From Bifidobacterium lemurum (GTDB taxonomy: Bacteria > Actinomycetota > Actinomycetes > Actinomycetales > Bifidobacteriaceae), in contig NZ_CP062948.1 in the NCBI RefSeq assembly GCF_014898175.1, positions 1,054,001 through 1,118,000 on the forward strand: 64,000 nt of DNA, read 5' to 3'. Positions 26,255 through 38,360 of this stretch are shown here, piece after piece. Made by a program: the position numbers and the translations under genes. The notes under the pieces are model-generated. The model had not been told where the DNA came from. It saw only the letters and a list, made by a program, of their open reading frames with translations, and did not search any database. Numbering within the stretch: position 1 is the stretch's first letter; every line of letters starts with the position of its first letter.

Positions 26255-26601
26255 CGCGCATCCGCCGTTTTTCTGGAGATGGCGCTGAACGAGGAACGCA
26301 CCTGCTCATCCAACGATTGGAAGGAAGCGGCGGCGGCCGAAGGTTTGGCCCGCATCACCACATCGCATCGTTCAGGCAGCTCGTTCTCGTATTGACGGGC
26401 CAGCACGCGGAAACGACGTTTCACCGCGTTGCGGGCGACCGCATTGCCAACCGATTTGGACACCGCGAGTCCCAGACGCCGTTCCCGCAACGAACTGGAA
26501 TCGTCGCGCACCAAAAAGTGCACGACGATATCGTTCCGGGATACTTTACGACGCCGTTTGAGTACGGTGACAAAGTCACGATGGCTTTTCAGCCGCTCCA
26601 C
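26251..26601 (-). CDS. rnpA: Ribonuclease P protein component RnpA
   Basis: RnpA is the protein subunit of RNase P, which trims the 5' leader of precursor tRNAs. The 116-residue basic protein carries the signature [28 protein letters not shown]. It starts at a GTG (26601), 23 bases after rpmH, with which it is almost certainly co-transcribed. Confidence 0.95.
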   Translation of the reverse strand: MERLKSHRDFVTVLKRRRKVSRNDIVVHFLVRDDSSSLRERRLGLAVSKSVGNAVARNAVKRRFRVLARQYENELPERCDVVMRAKPSAAAASFQSLDEQVRSSFSAISRKTADAR

Positions 26602-26624
26602 TTGAATGTGCCGAACCGAACGGA

Positions 26625-26759
26625 TCAGGCGGAGAGGGACTTGCGGCCCTTGGCGCGGCGACGGTTGATCACGGCGCGGCCGGAGCGGGTGCGCATGCGC
26701 AGGCGGAAGCCGTGCTTCATGTGACGACGACGGTTGTTCGGCTGGAAGGTCCTCTTCAT
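26625..26759 (-). CDS. rpmH: 50S ribosomal protein L34
   Basis: This is a 44-residue, very basic protein with the invariant L34 start [19 protein letters not shown], ending GRKSLSA. An AGGAG ribosome site lies about 9 bases upstream of the ATG. It is the first gene of the minus-strand cluster and lies opposite dnaA, the classic origin landmark. Confidence 0.97.
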   Translation of the reverse strand: MKRTFQPNNRRRHMKHGFRLRMRTRSGRAVINRRRAKGRKSLSA

Positions 26760-27088
26760 GGTTCTTAGTCTCCTAGGTCATTCAGCCACGCTTACGCGCG
26801 GCTCTCACGTGAGTCAAGCTCTACCAAGGTACTCTCACCCCTGCCCTGAAGTCAAAATCCCAGACAGGTCGTTCACATTTCATAAGAGGTCCCTAAAAGG
26901 GTATGAGGTGTGGTTTCGTTGGAAAACCGCCCCAATGGGATGAAAAGTTATCCACAAATTACACGAATGTTATTCACATTTGGGCTATTCCAACACGCGC
27001 GCCGGTGGATAACTCGAAGAAAAAAGAGTAAACATAGCCTACTGTATTACTTCGTGTTTCATGTTCTGCTTCGAGAGGAAGGGCCACT
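26760..27088. other. rpmH-dnaA intergenic region with DnaA boxes (region II)
   Basis: This 329-base gap holds the rpmH promoter, the dnaA promoter (not located with confidence) and three DnaA boxes: exact TTATCCACA at 26948, and one-mismatch TTATTCACA at 26970 and GGTGGATAA at 27004. The boxes sit 80-140 bases before dnaA, where DnaA autoregulation is usual. Confidence 0.75.
26789..26817 (-). promoter_or_regulatory. Probable rpmH promoter
   Basis: On the minus strand, TTGACT (26817-26812) and TAAGCG (26794-26789) are 17 bases apart, about 30 bases before the rpmH start. The -35 is strong and the -10 is weak. Confidence 0.5.
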
Positions 27089-28588
27089 ATGGCAGATCAG
27101 CCGAATGACCCCGCCGTCGAAGCGGCGCGCATATGGTCGGATGTTTTGGCGATTATGAAGGCCAAACCTTCGCTCACTCCCCGCCATCGCGGATGGTTGG
27201 AGGGAGTGGTCGCGGAAGGCGTGTTCGGACCGACCATCGTGTTGTGCGTCGAGAACAACGCCACGTTATCCGCGTTGCAGGGCGAATTGAACGACCCCTT
27301 GCTCAGCGCGTTGAAGCTGGCCACCGGACAAGACATGTTCCCCGCGTTCAAAGTGGCGCCGCCCAAAGTGGAGCCCGAACCCCGGATTGACGCGTCGTTC
27401 CCCATCACCACCCCGCCTTCGCTCGACGATATGGGGCACGATCCCTTCGGATCGGCGAAGACCATGCCGGAGCCGACCGTCTCCGTGCCTGAACCGCAAC
27501 CCCAACCGCGGTATTCGGTGGGGCATAGGGTGGAGCGCGATCCGGAAACCCATCTCAATAAGAACTTCACCTTCGACTCCTTCGTGCCCGGCGACTCCAA
27601 CCGCTTCGCGAGAACCGTGGCGTTGGCGGTGGCCGAGGGATCGGGGCAGGATTTCAATCCGTTGTGTATCTACGGCGGTTCCGGTTTGGGCAAAACCCAT
27701 CTGTTGAACGCCATCGGCAACTACGCTCTGGTCAAGGATCCCTCGCTGAAGGTGAGGTACGTCACCAGCGAGGAGTTCACCAACGAATTCATCGAAGCGT
27801 TGCAGGACCCCAGCAAGAACCAGGGCCAGATCAACGAGTTCAACCGGCGCTACCGCCAGGTCGACGTGCTGCTGATCGACGATATCCAGTTCCTGGGCAA
27901 TAAGGAAGCCACGCTCGACCAGTTCTTCCATACCTTCAACGCCTTGCATCAGGCGAACAAGCGCATCGTGATCGCCTCCGACGTGGCGCCGAAGAACCTC
28001 AAAGGCTTCGAGGCGCGCCTGATCTCGCGATTCGAATCCGGCCTGACCGTGGACGTCAAGCCGCCGGATCTGGAGACGCGCATCGCGATTCTGCGCATGA
28101 TTGCTTCGATCAACGGATCGAAGATTCCCAACGACGTGCTCGACCTGATCGCGGAACGCTTCACCGAGAACATCCGCGAACTGGAGGGCGCGCTCACCCG
28201 CGTCTCCGCGGTCGCGTCCTTAAGCAACCAGCCCGTCACCCGGCCGCTGGCCGAACAGACGCTACAGGATTTCTTCACCACGGACGTGGAGATCAAGCCC
28301 GCCGATATCATCGGGCAGGTCGCCAAATACTTCCATCTCACCTTCGACGATCTGGTCGGGCGCGCGCGTACGAAGAACGTGGCGTTGGCCAGACAGATCG
28401 CCATGTATCTTTCGCGCGAGATGACCAGCATGAGCCTGTTCGATATCGGTCAGGTGTTCGGCGGCAAGGACCATACCACGGTGATGCACGCCTATAACCG
28501 CGTCAGCACGGATATGCAGGAGAAACCCGAGGTCTATAACTACGTTATGGAGCTCACCATGCGGTTGAAGCAACATTCCGGCGAATAA
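27089..28588 (+). CDS. dnaA: Chromosomal replication initiator DnaA
   Basis: DnaA binds the origin boxes, melts DNA and loads the replicative helicase. The 499-residue protein has domain I (residues 1-85), a Pro-rich linker (about 90-150), and an AAA+ core with Walker [10 protein letters not shown] (Lys202) and Walker [10 protein letters not shown]. Domain IV carries the DNA-binding signature [16 protein letters not shown]. The ATG follows GAGAGGAAG. Box-rich gaps lie on both sides of the gene. Confidence 0.98.
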   Translation: MADQPNDPAVEAARIWSDVLAIMKAKPSLTPRHRGWLEGVVAEGVFGPTIVLCVENNATLSALQGELNDPLLSALKLATGQDMFPAFKVAPPKVEPEPRIDASFPITTPPSLDDMGHDPFGSAKTMPEPTVSVPEPQPQPRYSVGHRVERDPETHLNKNFTFDSFVPGDSNRFARTVALAVAEGSGQDFNPLCIYGGSGLGKTHLLNAIGNYALVKDPSLKVRYVTSEEFTNEFIEALQDPSKNQGQINEFNRRYRQVDVLLIDDIQFLGNKEATLDQFFHTFNALHQANKRIVIASDVAPKNLKGFEARLISRFESGLTVDVKPPDLETRIAILRMIASINGSKIPNDVLDLIAERFTENIRELEGALTRVSAVASLSNQPVTRPLAEQTLQDFFTTDVEIKPADIIGQVAKYFHLTFDDLVGRARTKNVALARQIAMYLSREMTSMSLFDIGQVFGGKDHTTVMHAYNRVSTDMQEKPEVYNYVMELTMRLKQHSGE

Positions 28589-29359
28589 GCGTTTTTCTTT
28601 ACTCATCAAAGCCGGTAGAGCAAGATTCACGAAACTCAGAGCGATTGTCGCGTGAGATTCTTCGACTCCACTTCGTTCCGCTCAGAATGACGTTGGTAAT
28701 GCTATTCGTCATGCTGAGCGGAGCGCAACGAAGTCGAAGCATCTCCCAAGACGACGGAAGAAGGAATATTCCGACAAAAGGAACGCTCCGCTCAGGATGG
28801 CGAAAATGGTCGCTCAGAGCGACGGAGAAATCCGTTCGGACACGAAATCTCTTAGAATCCGTCTCACAGACGAAAAACGGGCTTTTTTCGTTTCCTGGAT
28901 GGATCGTGCTCGACGAGGGCCGTTTCCGCTCCTCGATTTCGCCGCAACACGCCGATGATCCACCCTTCTCGGACTCAAAGTTATCCACATGGTTATTCAC
29001 AAATGTGGGTAAACTCGGCGGATAACTCGTGGAATACCCTATGAATTAGTGTGGATAACCCGTGCATGACTCCGCTTCGAATGTGGATAACTCAAAATCG
29101 AGCAAAGGGCTGTGGATAACTCGGCTACTTATCCACATTTTATACAGGAGTTATCCACATTATGTGAGTTACCGTGAAGCGTTGCAAACAGCCGCGCTCA
29201 GCCACTTATCCACACTATCCACAGCCCTTATTGTTGTGACTACTTACCGTACTTAGAAGTTCATCATCATCGCAACAACAGCCCGACCAACAAGCGTTCC
29301 CGACTTGCCCAGCCCATGGCTAGAATGTTCACAGCACCATCGAAGCGAAACGAGGCACC
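28589..29359. other. Main oriC candidate (dnaA-dnaN, region III)
   Basis: This 771-base gap has no credible gene. Its right half (28981-29223) holds seven exact DnaA boxes (28981, 29050, 29082, 29111, 29129, 29151, 29206). Three one-mismatch boxes lie among them (TTATTCACA 28993, TGTGGGTAA 29004, CTATCCACA 29215), with AT-rich spacers such as ACATTTTATACAGG. The boxes lie on both strands. Its left half holds two inverted copies of a dispersed palindromic repeat (28654-28691 and 28708-28745) and a small hairpin near 28871. The position between dnaA and dnaN and the box density make this the most likely unwinding region. Confidence 0.9.
28654..28745. repeat. Dispersed palindromic repeat, family 1 (inverted pair)
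   Basis: Copies at 28654-28691 and 28708-28745 are inverted relative to each other and can form one long hairpin. The core reads TCGACTCCACTTCGTTCCGC then TCAGAATGAC. Related copies occur at 34775-34832 and 53941-54092. Confidence 0.8.
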
Positions 29360-30484
29360 ATGAAAGTCGAAATCGATTCCGCGGCACTGGCCGAAGCCGT
29401 GGCCTGGACCACCCGCGTCATCGGCTCCCGTCCGTCGAATCCGATCCTCGCGGGCATCCGCATCGAAGCCGCCGACGGCACCCTGCGTCTGAGCGCCTTC
29501 AACTATGAGATCTCCGCCCGCGACCACATCGAGGCCGGCATCGACGAGGCCGGCTCCGTGCTCGTGCAGGGCAAACTGCTCGCCGACATCACCAAGTCGC
29601 TGGCCGGCGAGAAGACCTATCTCGAAACCTCCGACGCCACGCTGACCATCAGCTCCGGCAAGTCGACGTTCACGCTGCAGCTCATGCCCGATACGGAGTA
29701 TCCGGATCTGCCGGCCGTTCCGGACAAGCTCGGCCAGGTCGACGCCCCCACGTTCATGCAGGCCATCGCCCAGGCCTCCGTCGCCGTCTCGCGCGAGGAG
29801 AACCGCCCGGTGCTCACCGGCGTGCGCGTGGAATTCCAGGGCGACAAGGTCGTGATGACCTCCACCGACCGTTTCCGCCTGTCCCGCGCCAGCTTCTCGT
29901 GGACCCCCCAGAGCATCGACACGACCACCACCACGCTGGTGCGCGGTTCCCTGCTGCGCGACATCGCCCGTTCGCTCAACGAACACCAGAACGTGGTCAT
30001 CGACTTCGATGCGGAGAACCCCTCGCTGCTCGGTTTCGAAAACGCGGGCCGCGTCTCCACCTCGCAGCTGATCGACGGCGAATTCCCCGCGGTCGACCGT
30101 CTGTTCGCCGACGAGTACCCGATCCACGCCATCATCGACAAGCAGTCGCTGATCGGCGCGATCAAGCGCGTGGCTTTGGTCGCCGAACGCGACGCCCCTA
30201 TCCGCATGGTCTTCTCCGGCCAGGAGCTCACCCTGTCGGCGGGCGCGGTCGACGAGGCCCAGGCCACCGAAACGCTGGACATCGACATGGACGGCGACGA
30301 CATCACCGTGGCCTTCAACCCCTCCTATCTGGTCGAGGGCCTGAACGCGATCACCGAGCCCTTCGTGCGCATGAAGATGACCACCGCGGTCAAGCCCGTC
30401 GAATTCAACGGACAGCAGGAAGCCGATTCCGAGGAATCCATGGACTACCGCTATCTGCTGGTGCCGATGCGCTTCAACAGCTGA
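29360..30484 (+). CDS. dnaN: DNA polymerase III sliding clamp, beta subunit
   Basis: The clamp encircles DNA and tethers the replicative polymerase. The 374-residue protein has the three-domain clamp pattern, recognised by MKVEIDSAALAEAV, the domain-2 motif SREENRPVLTGV, the later SLIGAIKRVALVAERD, and the C-terminal YLLVPMRF. The length is typical. It is followed 4 bases later by recF. Confidence 0.97.
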   Translation: MKVEIDSAALAEAVAWTTRVIGSRPSNPILAGIRIEAADGTLRLSAFNYEISARDHIEAGIDEAGSVLVQGKLLADITKSLAGEKTYLETSDATLTISSGKSTFTLQLMPDTEYPDLPAVPDKLGQVDAPTFMQAIAQASVAVSREENRPVLTGVRVEFQGDKVVMTSTDRFRLSRASFSWTPQSIDTTTTTLVRGSLLRDIARSLNEHQNVVIDFDAENPSLLGFENAGRVSTSQLIDGEFPAVDRLFADEYPIHAIIDKQSLIGAIKRVALVAERDAPIRMVFSGQELTLSAGAVDEAQATETLDIDMDGDDITVAFNPSYLVEGLNAITEPFVRMKMTTAVKPVEFNGQQEADSEESMDYRYLLVPMRFNS

Positions 30485-30488
30485 ACCC

Positions 30489-31799
30489 ATGCACATCTCC
30501 CGTCTCGCCCTTGACCGCTTCCGCTCCTGGCACCAGTGCGTACTGGACCTGGACCCCGGAGTGAACGTGTTGCAAGGGCGGAACGGATTGGGAAAAACGA
30601 ATATCGTCGAAGCGGTGGAGGTGCTGTCCACCGGCGGCAGCCACCGCGCCTCATCCTCCCTGCCGCTGATCGAGCGGGGGCAGACCAGCGCGGTGGTCCG
30701 CGCGAACGTCGAGGACGGGGCCCGCACCACCACCTACGAGATCACCATCGCCTCGCGCGGCGCGAACCGCGGACGGGTCAACGGCGGCGCCAGCGTGTAT
30801 ATGCGCGACATCGTCGGACGCGTTCCATGCGTCACCTTCACACCGGAGGACCAGCGCATGGTGGCGGGGGATCCGGCCACCCGCCGTGGTTTTCTCGACC
30901 AGGCCGGCGTGCTGCTGTCGCCCGGATACGCGGCCCTGACGCAGACCTTCTCGAAAATCGGACGACAGCGGGCCACCCTGCTCAAGCAGTTGGGTGACCG
31001 CAACGCCTCCGGACCGGACGGTGTGGGCGCGACCATGCGCGACGCGGCGCTTTCCGGATTGGAGATCTGGACCGGACAGTTCATCGAAGCCGGCGTGGAA
31101 CTGACCAAACGCCGTCAATCGGTGGTGGAACGTCTGGCCGGGCCCTTCGCGCGCATCTACGCCGAACTGGCCGGCGACACCGAACAGGCCGCCCTGCGCT
31201 ACGACCCATCCTTCGACGAAGTGCTGGCCTTCGACGAGCCCGGCCCCCATATATCCCAGCATTTCCAGCGCATCTACCCCGGCGAGGTGGCGCGGGGCGT
31301 GAACCTGATCGGGCCCCAGCGTGACGATCTTGCGTTGGAGCTCAACGGCATGGCCGCCCGCGAATACGCCTCCAACGGCGAGATGTGGACCATGGCGTTG
31401 GCGTTGAAAATGGCGTTGTTCGAAACCGTGGCGCAGGACACCGACGTCACGCCGATCGTCATCCTCGACGATGTGTTCGCCCAACTCGACGAATATCGGC
31501 GCAACCAGATCATGGAATTCGCGGCCGGGCAGCCGCAGGTGCTGATCACCGTGGCCGCGGCCGGCGATATGCCCGAGCTGCCCGGCGCCAATGTGATCGA
31601 CGTGGCGTCGCTGGTCGGCGGCGATGCGGACGAGACGGCGGTCGCTGAGGATTCCGGTCGGGTCGCTGATGACGCCGACGCCCGCGCCCGCGAAGTTCGG
31701 TCCGCCGGGGCCGGAGTCGAACGGTCCGACGAACGGTCCGCCGGGGCGGAAGTCGAACGGTCCGTCATCGAACGGTCCGGCGAAGGGCGGGCGGCGTGA
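30489..31799 (+). CDS. recF: DNA replication and repair protein RecF (extended C-terminus)
   Basis: RecF is an SMC-like ATPase that helps load RecA at gaps. The 436-residue protein has Walker A GRNGLGKTNIVEA, the later VNLIGPQRDDLAL (signature region) and Walker B PIVILDDVFAQLD. About 60 residues after VIDVAS are low-complexity Ala/Arg/Glu/Ser sequence encoded by degenerate repeats of GAACGGTCCG. This tail is not part of the normal RecF fold. It has no clear ribosome site and is probably coupled to dnaN; it overlaps the next gene by 4 bases. Confidence 0.95.
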   Translation: MHISRLALDRFRSWHQCVLDLDPGVNVLQGRNGLGKTNIVEAVEVLSTGGSHRASSSLPLIERGQTSAVVRANVEDGARTTTYEITIASRGANRGRVNGGASVYMRDIVGRVPCVTFTPEDQRMVAGDPATRRGFLDQAGVLLSPGYAALTQTFSKIGRQRATLLKQLGDRNASGPDGVGATMRDAALSGLEIWTGQFIEAGVELTKRRQSVVERLAGPFARIYAELAGDTEQAALRYDPSFDEVLAFDEPGPHISQHFQRIYPGEVARGVNLIGPQRDDLALELNGMAAREYASNGEMWTMALALKMALFETVAQDTDVTPIVILDDVFAQLDEYRRNQIMEFAAGQPQVLITVAAAGDMPELPGANVIDVASLVGGDADETAVAEDSGRVADDADARAREVRSAGAGVERSDERSAGAEVERSVIERSGEGRAA

Positions 31800-32266
31800 T
31801 GAAACCGCCGGTGGTGAGAAGCCTGCATCTCGACGAACACAAACTCCCCGCGCAGGTGTTCGAGCGGCTGGTCAAACGCGGCGACCTGCTGCGCGACCGC
31901 AAACGCCGACGTGAGGAGGCTTGGGAGAATTTCGGCAAGGCCGGGCGCGATCCCAAAGGATTGGGCGCCGTGCTCACGCAGATCTCGGGAGACCCCACCT
32001 GGAACACGAATCTGATGGTCGCCAGACTGCGCAACCATTGGGACCAAGTGGTCGGCGAGGACATCGCCCGGCATTCGCATGTCGCCAGCTTCGTCGACGG
32101 CGTGCTCGTCATCCGCGCCGAAACCGGCGTATGGGCCACCCAACTGACCTATCTCATCCCGCAGCTCACCGACACCGTGCGCGAACGGCTCGCCGGACTC
32201 GAGGTGCGCGAAATCAAAGTCACCGGGCCGGCGAGCATGCAGTTCAAGCGGCGGTGGGTGCGCTAA
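31796..32266 (+). CDS. DUF721/DciA-like protein
   Basis: This 156-residue protein belongs to the DUF721 family found beside recF in actinobacteria. The conserved stretch WDQVVGEDIARHSHVASFVDGVLVIRAETGVWATQL is the core KH-like fold shared with DciA, the replicative-helicase operator of bacteria lacking DnaC. A basic N-terminal segment (RDRKRRREEAW) may contact DNA. It likely works at initiation with the DnaB-type helicase. It starts at a GTG that overlaps the recF stop. Confidence 0.85.
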   Translation: MMKPPVVRSLHLDEHKLPAQVFERLVKRGDLLRDRKRRREEAWENFGKAGRDPKGLGAVLTQISGDPTWNTNLMVARLRNHWDQVVGEDIARHSHVASFVDGVLVIRAETGVWATQLTYLIPQLTDTVRERLAGLEVREIKVTGPASMQFKRRWVR

Positions 32267-32526
32267 GCCGTCGGCGGAATCCGACCGCGCCGCCCGCACC
32301 ACTCCGCATCATCCCGACCATCGCGCGATTGAATGGACGTCGCAAATCGGCCGAAAAGGGTTTGTATACAAGGCTTACGATGAAAACGGGCCTGTAATGG
32401 CAACGTCCCCACGGACGAGTAGAATATCACGCAGTATGGGTAAAACGCTCTGAGGGCCGATTTTGTGCGTTCTGGGGCGAGATGCCTTGGTGATAACCCT
32501 TCATACGAAGGCAGGAAGGACAACCT

Positions 32527-34629
32527 GTGGCGGATTCGCAGGAACAAGCGGCAAGCAAAGAAGACGAACTGAACGCTGCCACCGAACACATCAACACCAT
32601 GGAGCTCAAAGAGGGGGAACTCGACGAGTCCATGACTCCCGAACACTACGACGCCTCCGATCTGCGCGTGCTCGAAGGCCTTGAGGCCGTGCGCATCCGA
32701 CCGGGCATGTACATCGGATCCACCGGCCCGCGCGGCCTGCACCATCTGGTGTACGAGATCGTCGACAACTCCGTCGACGAGGCGCTGGCCGGATACGCCA
32801 GCCATATCGAGGTGTCGATTCTGCCCGACAACGGCATCCGCGTGGTCGACGACGGCCGCGGCATCCCCGTCGACGAGGTGCCCGGCGAAGGCATCTCCGG
32901 CGTGGAGACCGTGATGACGAAGCTGCACGCCGGCGGCAAGTTCGGCGGCGGCGGATATGCGGTGTCCGGCGGTCTGCACGGCGTGGGCATCTCCGTGGTG
33001 AACGCCCTCTCCACCCGCGTGGACATCGAGGTGCGCCGCCAGGGCTTCCACTGGACGCAGACCTACATCGACCAGAAGCCCACCGCCCGTCTGAAGAAGG
33101 GCGAGCCGATGGCCGAGGGCGAGTCCACCGGCACCACCGTGACCTTCTGGGCCGATCCGAAGATCTTCGAAACCACCGTCTACGACTTCGAGACGCTGCG
33201 TTCGCGCTTCCAGCAGATGGCCTTCCTCAACAAGGGCCTGAAGCTCAGCCTCACCGACGAACGCCAGGCCGACCAGGCCGGCGACGAGGTGACCGGCGAC
33301 GGCGAGAACGTCATCGAGGAACTGCACCAGTCCGTGACCTACCAGTACATGAACGGCATCCAGGATTACGTGGACTATCTGGTCAAGTCGCGCAAATCCA
33401 ATCCGGTGGAGGCCGAGGTCATCAGCTTCGAGGCCGAGGACCTGAAGCTCGGCATCTCCGCGGAGATCGCCATGCAGTGGACCACCGCCTACTCCGAGGC
33501 CGTGCACACCTTCGCGAACACCATCTCCACCACCGAAGGCGGCACCCACGAGGAGGGCTTCCGCGCGGCGCTCACCTCGCTGGTCAACCGCTACGCCCGC
33601 GAGAAGGGCATCCTCAAGGAGAAGGACGAGAACCTCTCCGGCGACGACGTGCGCGAAGGCCTGACCGCCGTGGTGTCCGTCAAGCTCACCACCCCGCAGT
33701 TCGAAGGCCAGACCAAGACCAAGCTCGGCAACTCCGAGGCGAAGACCTTCGTGCAGCGCGTGATGACCGACAAGCTCGGCGACTGGTTCGACGCCCACCC
33801 CGGCGAGGCGAAGAACATCATCCAGAAGGCCATCGAGGCCTCTCGCGCGCGACTGGCCGCCAAAAAGGCGCGCGAGAACACGCGCCGCAAGTCGATCTTC
33901 GAATCCGCCGGCATGCCCGACAAGCTCAAGGACTGCCAGTCGAGCAATCCGGAGGAGTGCGAGCTGTTCATCGTGGAGGGCGATTCCGCAGGCGGCTCCG
34001 CCATCCAGGGCCGCAACCCGATCACCCAGGCCATCCTGCCGCTGCGAGGAAAGATCCTCAACACCGAGCGCGCGAGCCTGGACCGCATGATGAAGTCCGA
34101 CACCATCGAATCGCTGATCACCGCGGTCGGCGGCGGCTATGGCGAGGACTTCGACATCTCCAAGGTGCGCTACCACAAGGTCATCATCATGGCCGACGCC
34201 GACGTGGACGGCGCCCATATCGCCACGCTGAACCTGACCCTGTTCTTCCGCTACATGCGGCCGATGATCACCGCCGGCTACGTGTACGTGGCCATGCCGC
34301 CGCTCTATCGACTCAAGTGGACCAAGGGAGCGCACGACTTCGTCTACACCGACAAGGAGCGCGACCGCGTGCTCGCCGAAGGCAAGGCCGCCGGCCGCCA
34401 GCTGCCCAAGGGCGAAGGCATCCAGCGCTACAAGGGTCTGGGCGAGATGAGCTACCAGGAGCTGTGGGAGACGACCATGGATCCCGAACGCCGCATCCTG
34501 AAGCAGATCCACATCGAGGACGCGGCCGCGGCCGACGAGACCTTCTCCATGCTGATGGGCGACGAAGTGGAGCCGCGCCGCCTGTTCATCCAACGCAACG
34601 CCCATGACGCGAGGTTCATTGATGCGTGA
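32527..34629 (+). CDS. gyrB: DNA gyrase subunit B
   Basis: GyrB is the ATPase subunit of gyrase, which introduces negative supercoils. The 700-residue protein has the GHKL ATP site (EIVDNSVDEALAGYA, then VVDDGRGIPVDE), the TOPRIM region (FIVEGDSAGGSAIQGRNP and later IIMADADVDGAHI), and the closing QRYKGLGEMSYQELWETTMD. The GTG start lies 5 bases after AGGAAGGACAACC-type sequence. The 260-base gap upstream holds no gene I can see. Confidence 0.97.
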   Translation: MADSQEQAASKEDELNAATEHINTMELKEGELDESMTPEHYDASDLRVLEGLEAVRIRPGMYIGSTGPRGLHHLVYEIVDNSVDEALAGYASHIEVSILPDNGIRVVDDGRGIPVDEVPGEGISGVETVMTKLHAGGKFGGGGYAVSGGLHGVGISVVNALSTRVDIEVRRQGFHWTQTYIDQKPTARLKKGEPMAEGESTGTTVTFWADPKIFETTVYDFETLRSRFQQMAFLNKGLKLSLTDERQADQAGDEVTGDGENVIEELHQSVTYQYMNGIQDYVDYLVKSRKSNPVEAEVISFEAEDLKLGISAEIAMQWTTAYSEAVHTFANTISTTEGGTHEEGFRAALTSLVNRYAREKGILKEKDENLSGDDVREGLTAVVSVKLTTPQFEGQTKTKLGNSEAKTFVQRVMTDKLGDWFDAHPGEAKNIIQKAIEASRARLAAKKARENTRRKSIFESAGMPDKLKDCQSSNPEECELFIVEGDSAGGSAIQGRNPITQAILPLRGKILNTERASLDRMMKSDTIESLITAVGGGYGEDFDISKVRYHKVIIMADADVDGAHIATLNLTLFFRYMRPMITAGYVYVAMPPLYRLKWTKGAHDFVYTDKERDRVLAEGKAAGRQLPKGEGIQRYKGLGEMSYQELWETTMDPERRILKQIHIEDAAAADETFSMLMGDEVEPRRLFIQRNAHDARFIDA

Positions 34630-34710
34630 TCGCAATCTTTCCTTCGGAAAGATATAAGCGATCACGCGCGAGTCGGCCGAAGAGGGAGTCCAGTGGACTC
34701 CCGTGCCGAC
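34624..34710 (+). other. Two stacked hairpins after gyrB
   Basis: The first pairs GCGTGATCGC (34624-34633) with GCGATCACGC (34658-34667), enclosing ATCTTTCC/GGAAAGAT, and it overlaps the gyrB stop codon. The second pairs GTCGGC (34672) with GCCGAC (34705), with inner GGGAGTCC/GGACTCCC. Neither has a T run, so they may be partial terminators or RNA processing signals between gyrB and gyrA. Confidence 0.6.
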
Positions 34711-34774
34711 GGAGCCATCCTTATAACAAAACGCAACCACCCGCAGCCCATCCGTCATCCCGAACGAGCCACCC

Positions 34775-34832
34775 GTCATCCCGAGCGAAGTCGAGGGATC
34801 CCTCGACTCCACTTCGTTCCGCTCGGGATGAC
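34775..34832. repeat. Dispersed palindromic repeat, family 1
   Basis: A near-perfect palindrome begins GTCATCCCGAGCGAAGT and ends CGCTCGGGATGAC, with a diverged half-copy (GTCATCCCGAACGAG) just before it. It lies between gyrB and gyrA and is related to the copies at 28654 and 53941. Confidence 0.8.
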
Positions 34833-34906
34833 GAGAAGAAGTCCGGAATGACAGGGACAGTTCCGGAACCGATGGACCGGACCCACCACTTGAGTAAGGA
34901 ACAACC

Positions 34907-37678
<2,772 letters not shown>

Positions 37679-37743
37679 TCGTCGCGAAACACTGGTAGCC
37701 TCGGCAAGAGGAATAGAGGCACAATGCGAGAAGGAGTCTGGCG

Positions 37744-38289
37744 ATGAGCGAGAACATCGAAGACAACGAGTCCGAGATCGAGCGTCCTCTGATGGACGAT
37801 CAGAGCGAGCGTGAGACGTCCGGCGCGGACGAGACGCGTGAGCCCGTCGCCCGCGTCGCCCGTTCCGCATCCAAAAGCGCGTCCGCGGCCGCCAGCCGTC
37901 CGCGGACGGTGCGTCGCGGCACTCCTCGCGCCCGCCGTATGAACCTGTCGCTGACCCGCCTTGACGCATGGTCGGTGGCCAAGGTCACCTTCATGATGTC
38001 GATCGCGGGCGGCATCATCCAGGTCGTCGCCACGGCGATCATCTGGATGATGCTGAACGTGGTGGGCGTGTTCGACCAGATCACGCAGATGGTGTCGTCC
38101 ACCGGTCTGGACGCCGGCGGACTCGATCTGGAGAACGTGTTCACCCTGAGCACCGTGCTCAGCGCGGTGACGATCTTCTCGATCATCGAGGTCGTGGTGA
38201 TCACCCTGCTGATGAGCATCGTCGCGCTGATCTACAACGTGGTCAGCTCCCTGGTCGGCGGCATCCACGTCACCCTCGGCGACGACTGA
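37744..38289 (+). CDS. DUF3566 membrane protein
   Basis: This 181-residue protein has an Arg/Ser-rich N-terminus (1-70), then two membrane spans (about 80-110 and 135-165). The conserved DUF3566 pattern reads LTRLDAWSVAKVTFMMSIAGGIIQVVATAIIW with the end SSLVGGIHVTLGDD. The family is found downstream of gyrA in many actinobacteria; its function is not established, and a link to division or envelope is often assumed from location. A ribosome site GAAGGAG lies before the ATG. Confidence 0.9.
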   Translation: MSENIEDNESEIERPLMDDQSERETSGADETREPVARVARSASKSASAAASRPRTVRRGTPRARRMNLSLTRLDAWSVAKVTFMMSIAGGIIQVVATAIIWMMLNVVGVFDQITQMVSSTGLDAGGLDLENVFTLSTVLSAVTIFSIIEVVVITLLMSIVALIYNVVSSLVGGIHVTLGDD

Positions 38290-38324
38290 TCCGACGACTG
38301 AATCCCAAGGCACGCAACGTTTAG

Positions 38325-38360
38325 CGGACCCATGACCCACCGTCATGGGTCCGTTTCGTT
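38325..38360 (+). terminator. Intrinsic terminator after the DUF3566 gene
   Basis: CGGACCCATGAC (38325-38336) and GTCATGGGTCCG (38342-38353) form a perfect 12-bp stem with a 5-base loop, followed by TTTCGTT. It separates the gyrase region from the convergent ATPase gene. Confidence 0.85.

Noticed and set aside
28645..29025. A 126-residue frame in the dnaA-dnaN gap
   Set aside because: It runs through palindromic repeats and DnaA boxes, has no ribosome site and no family.
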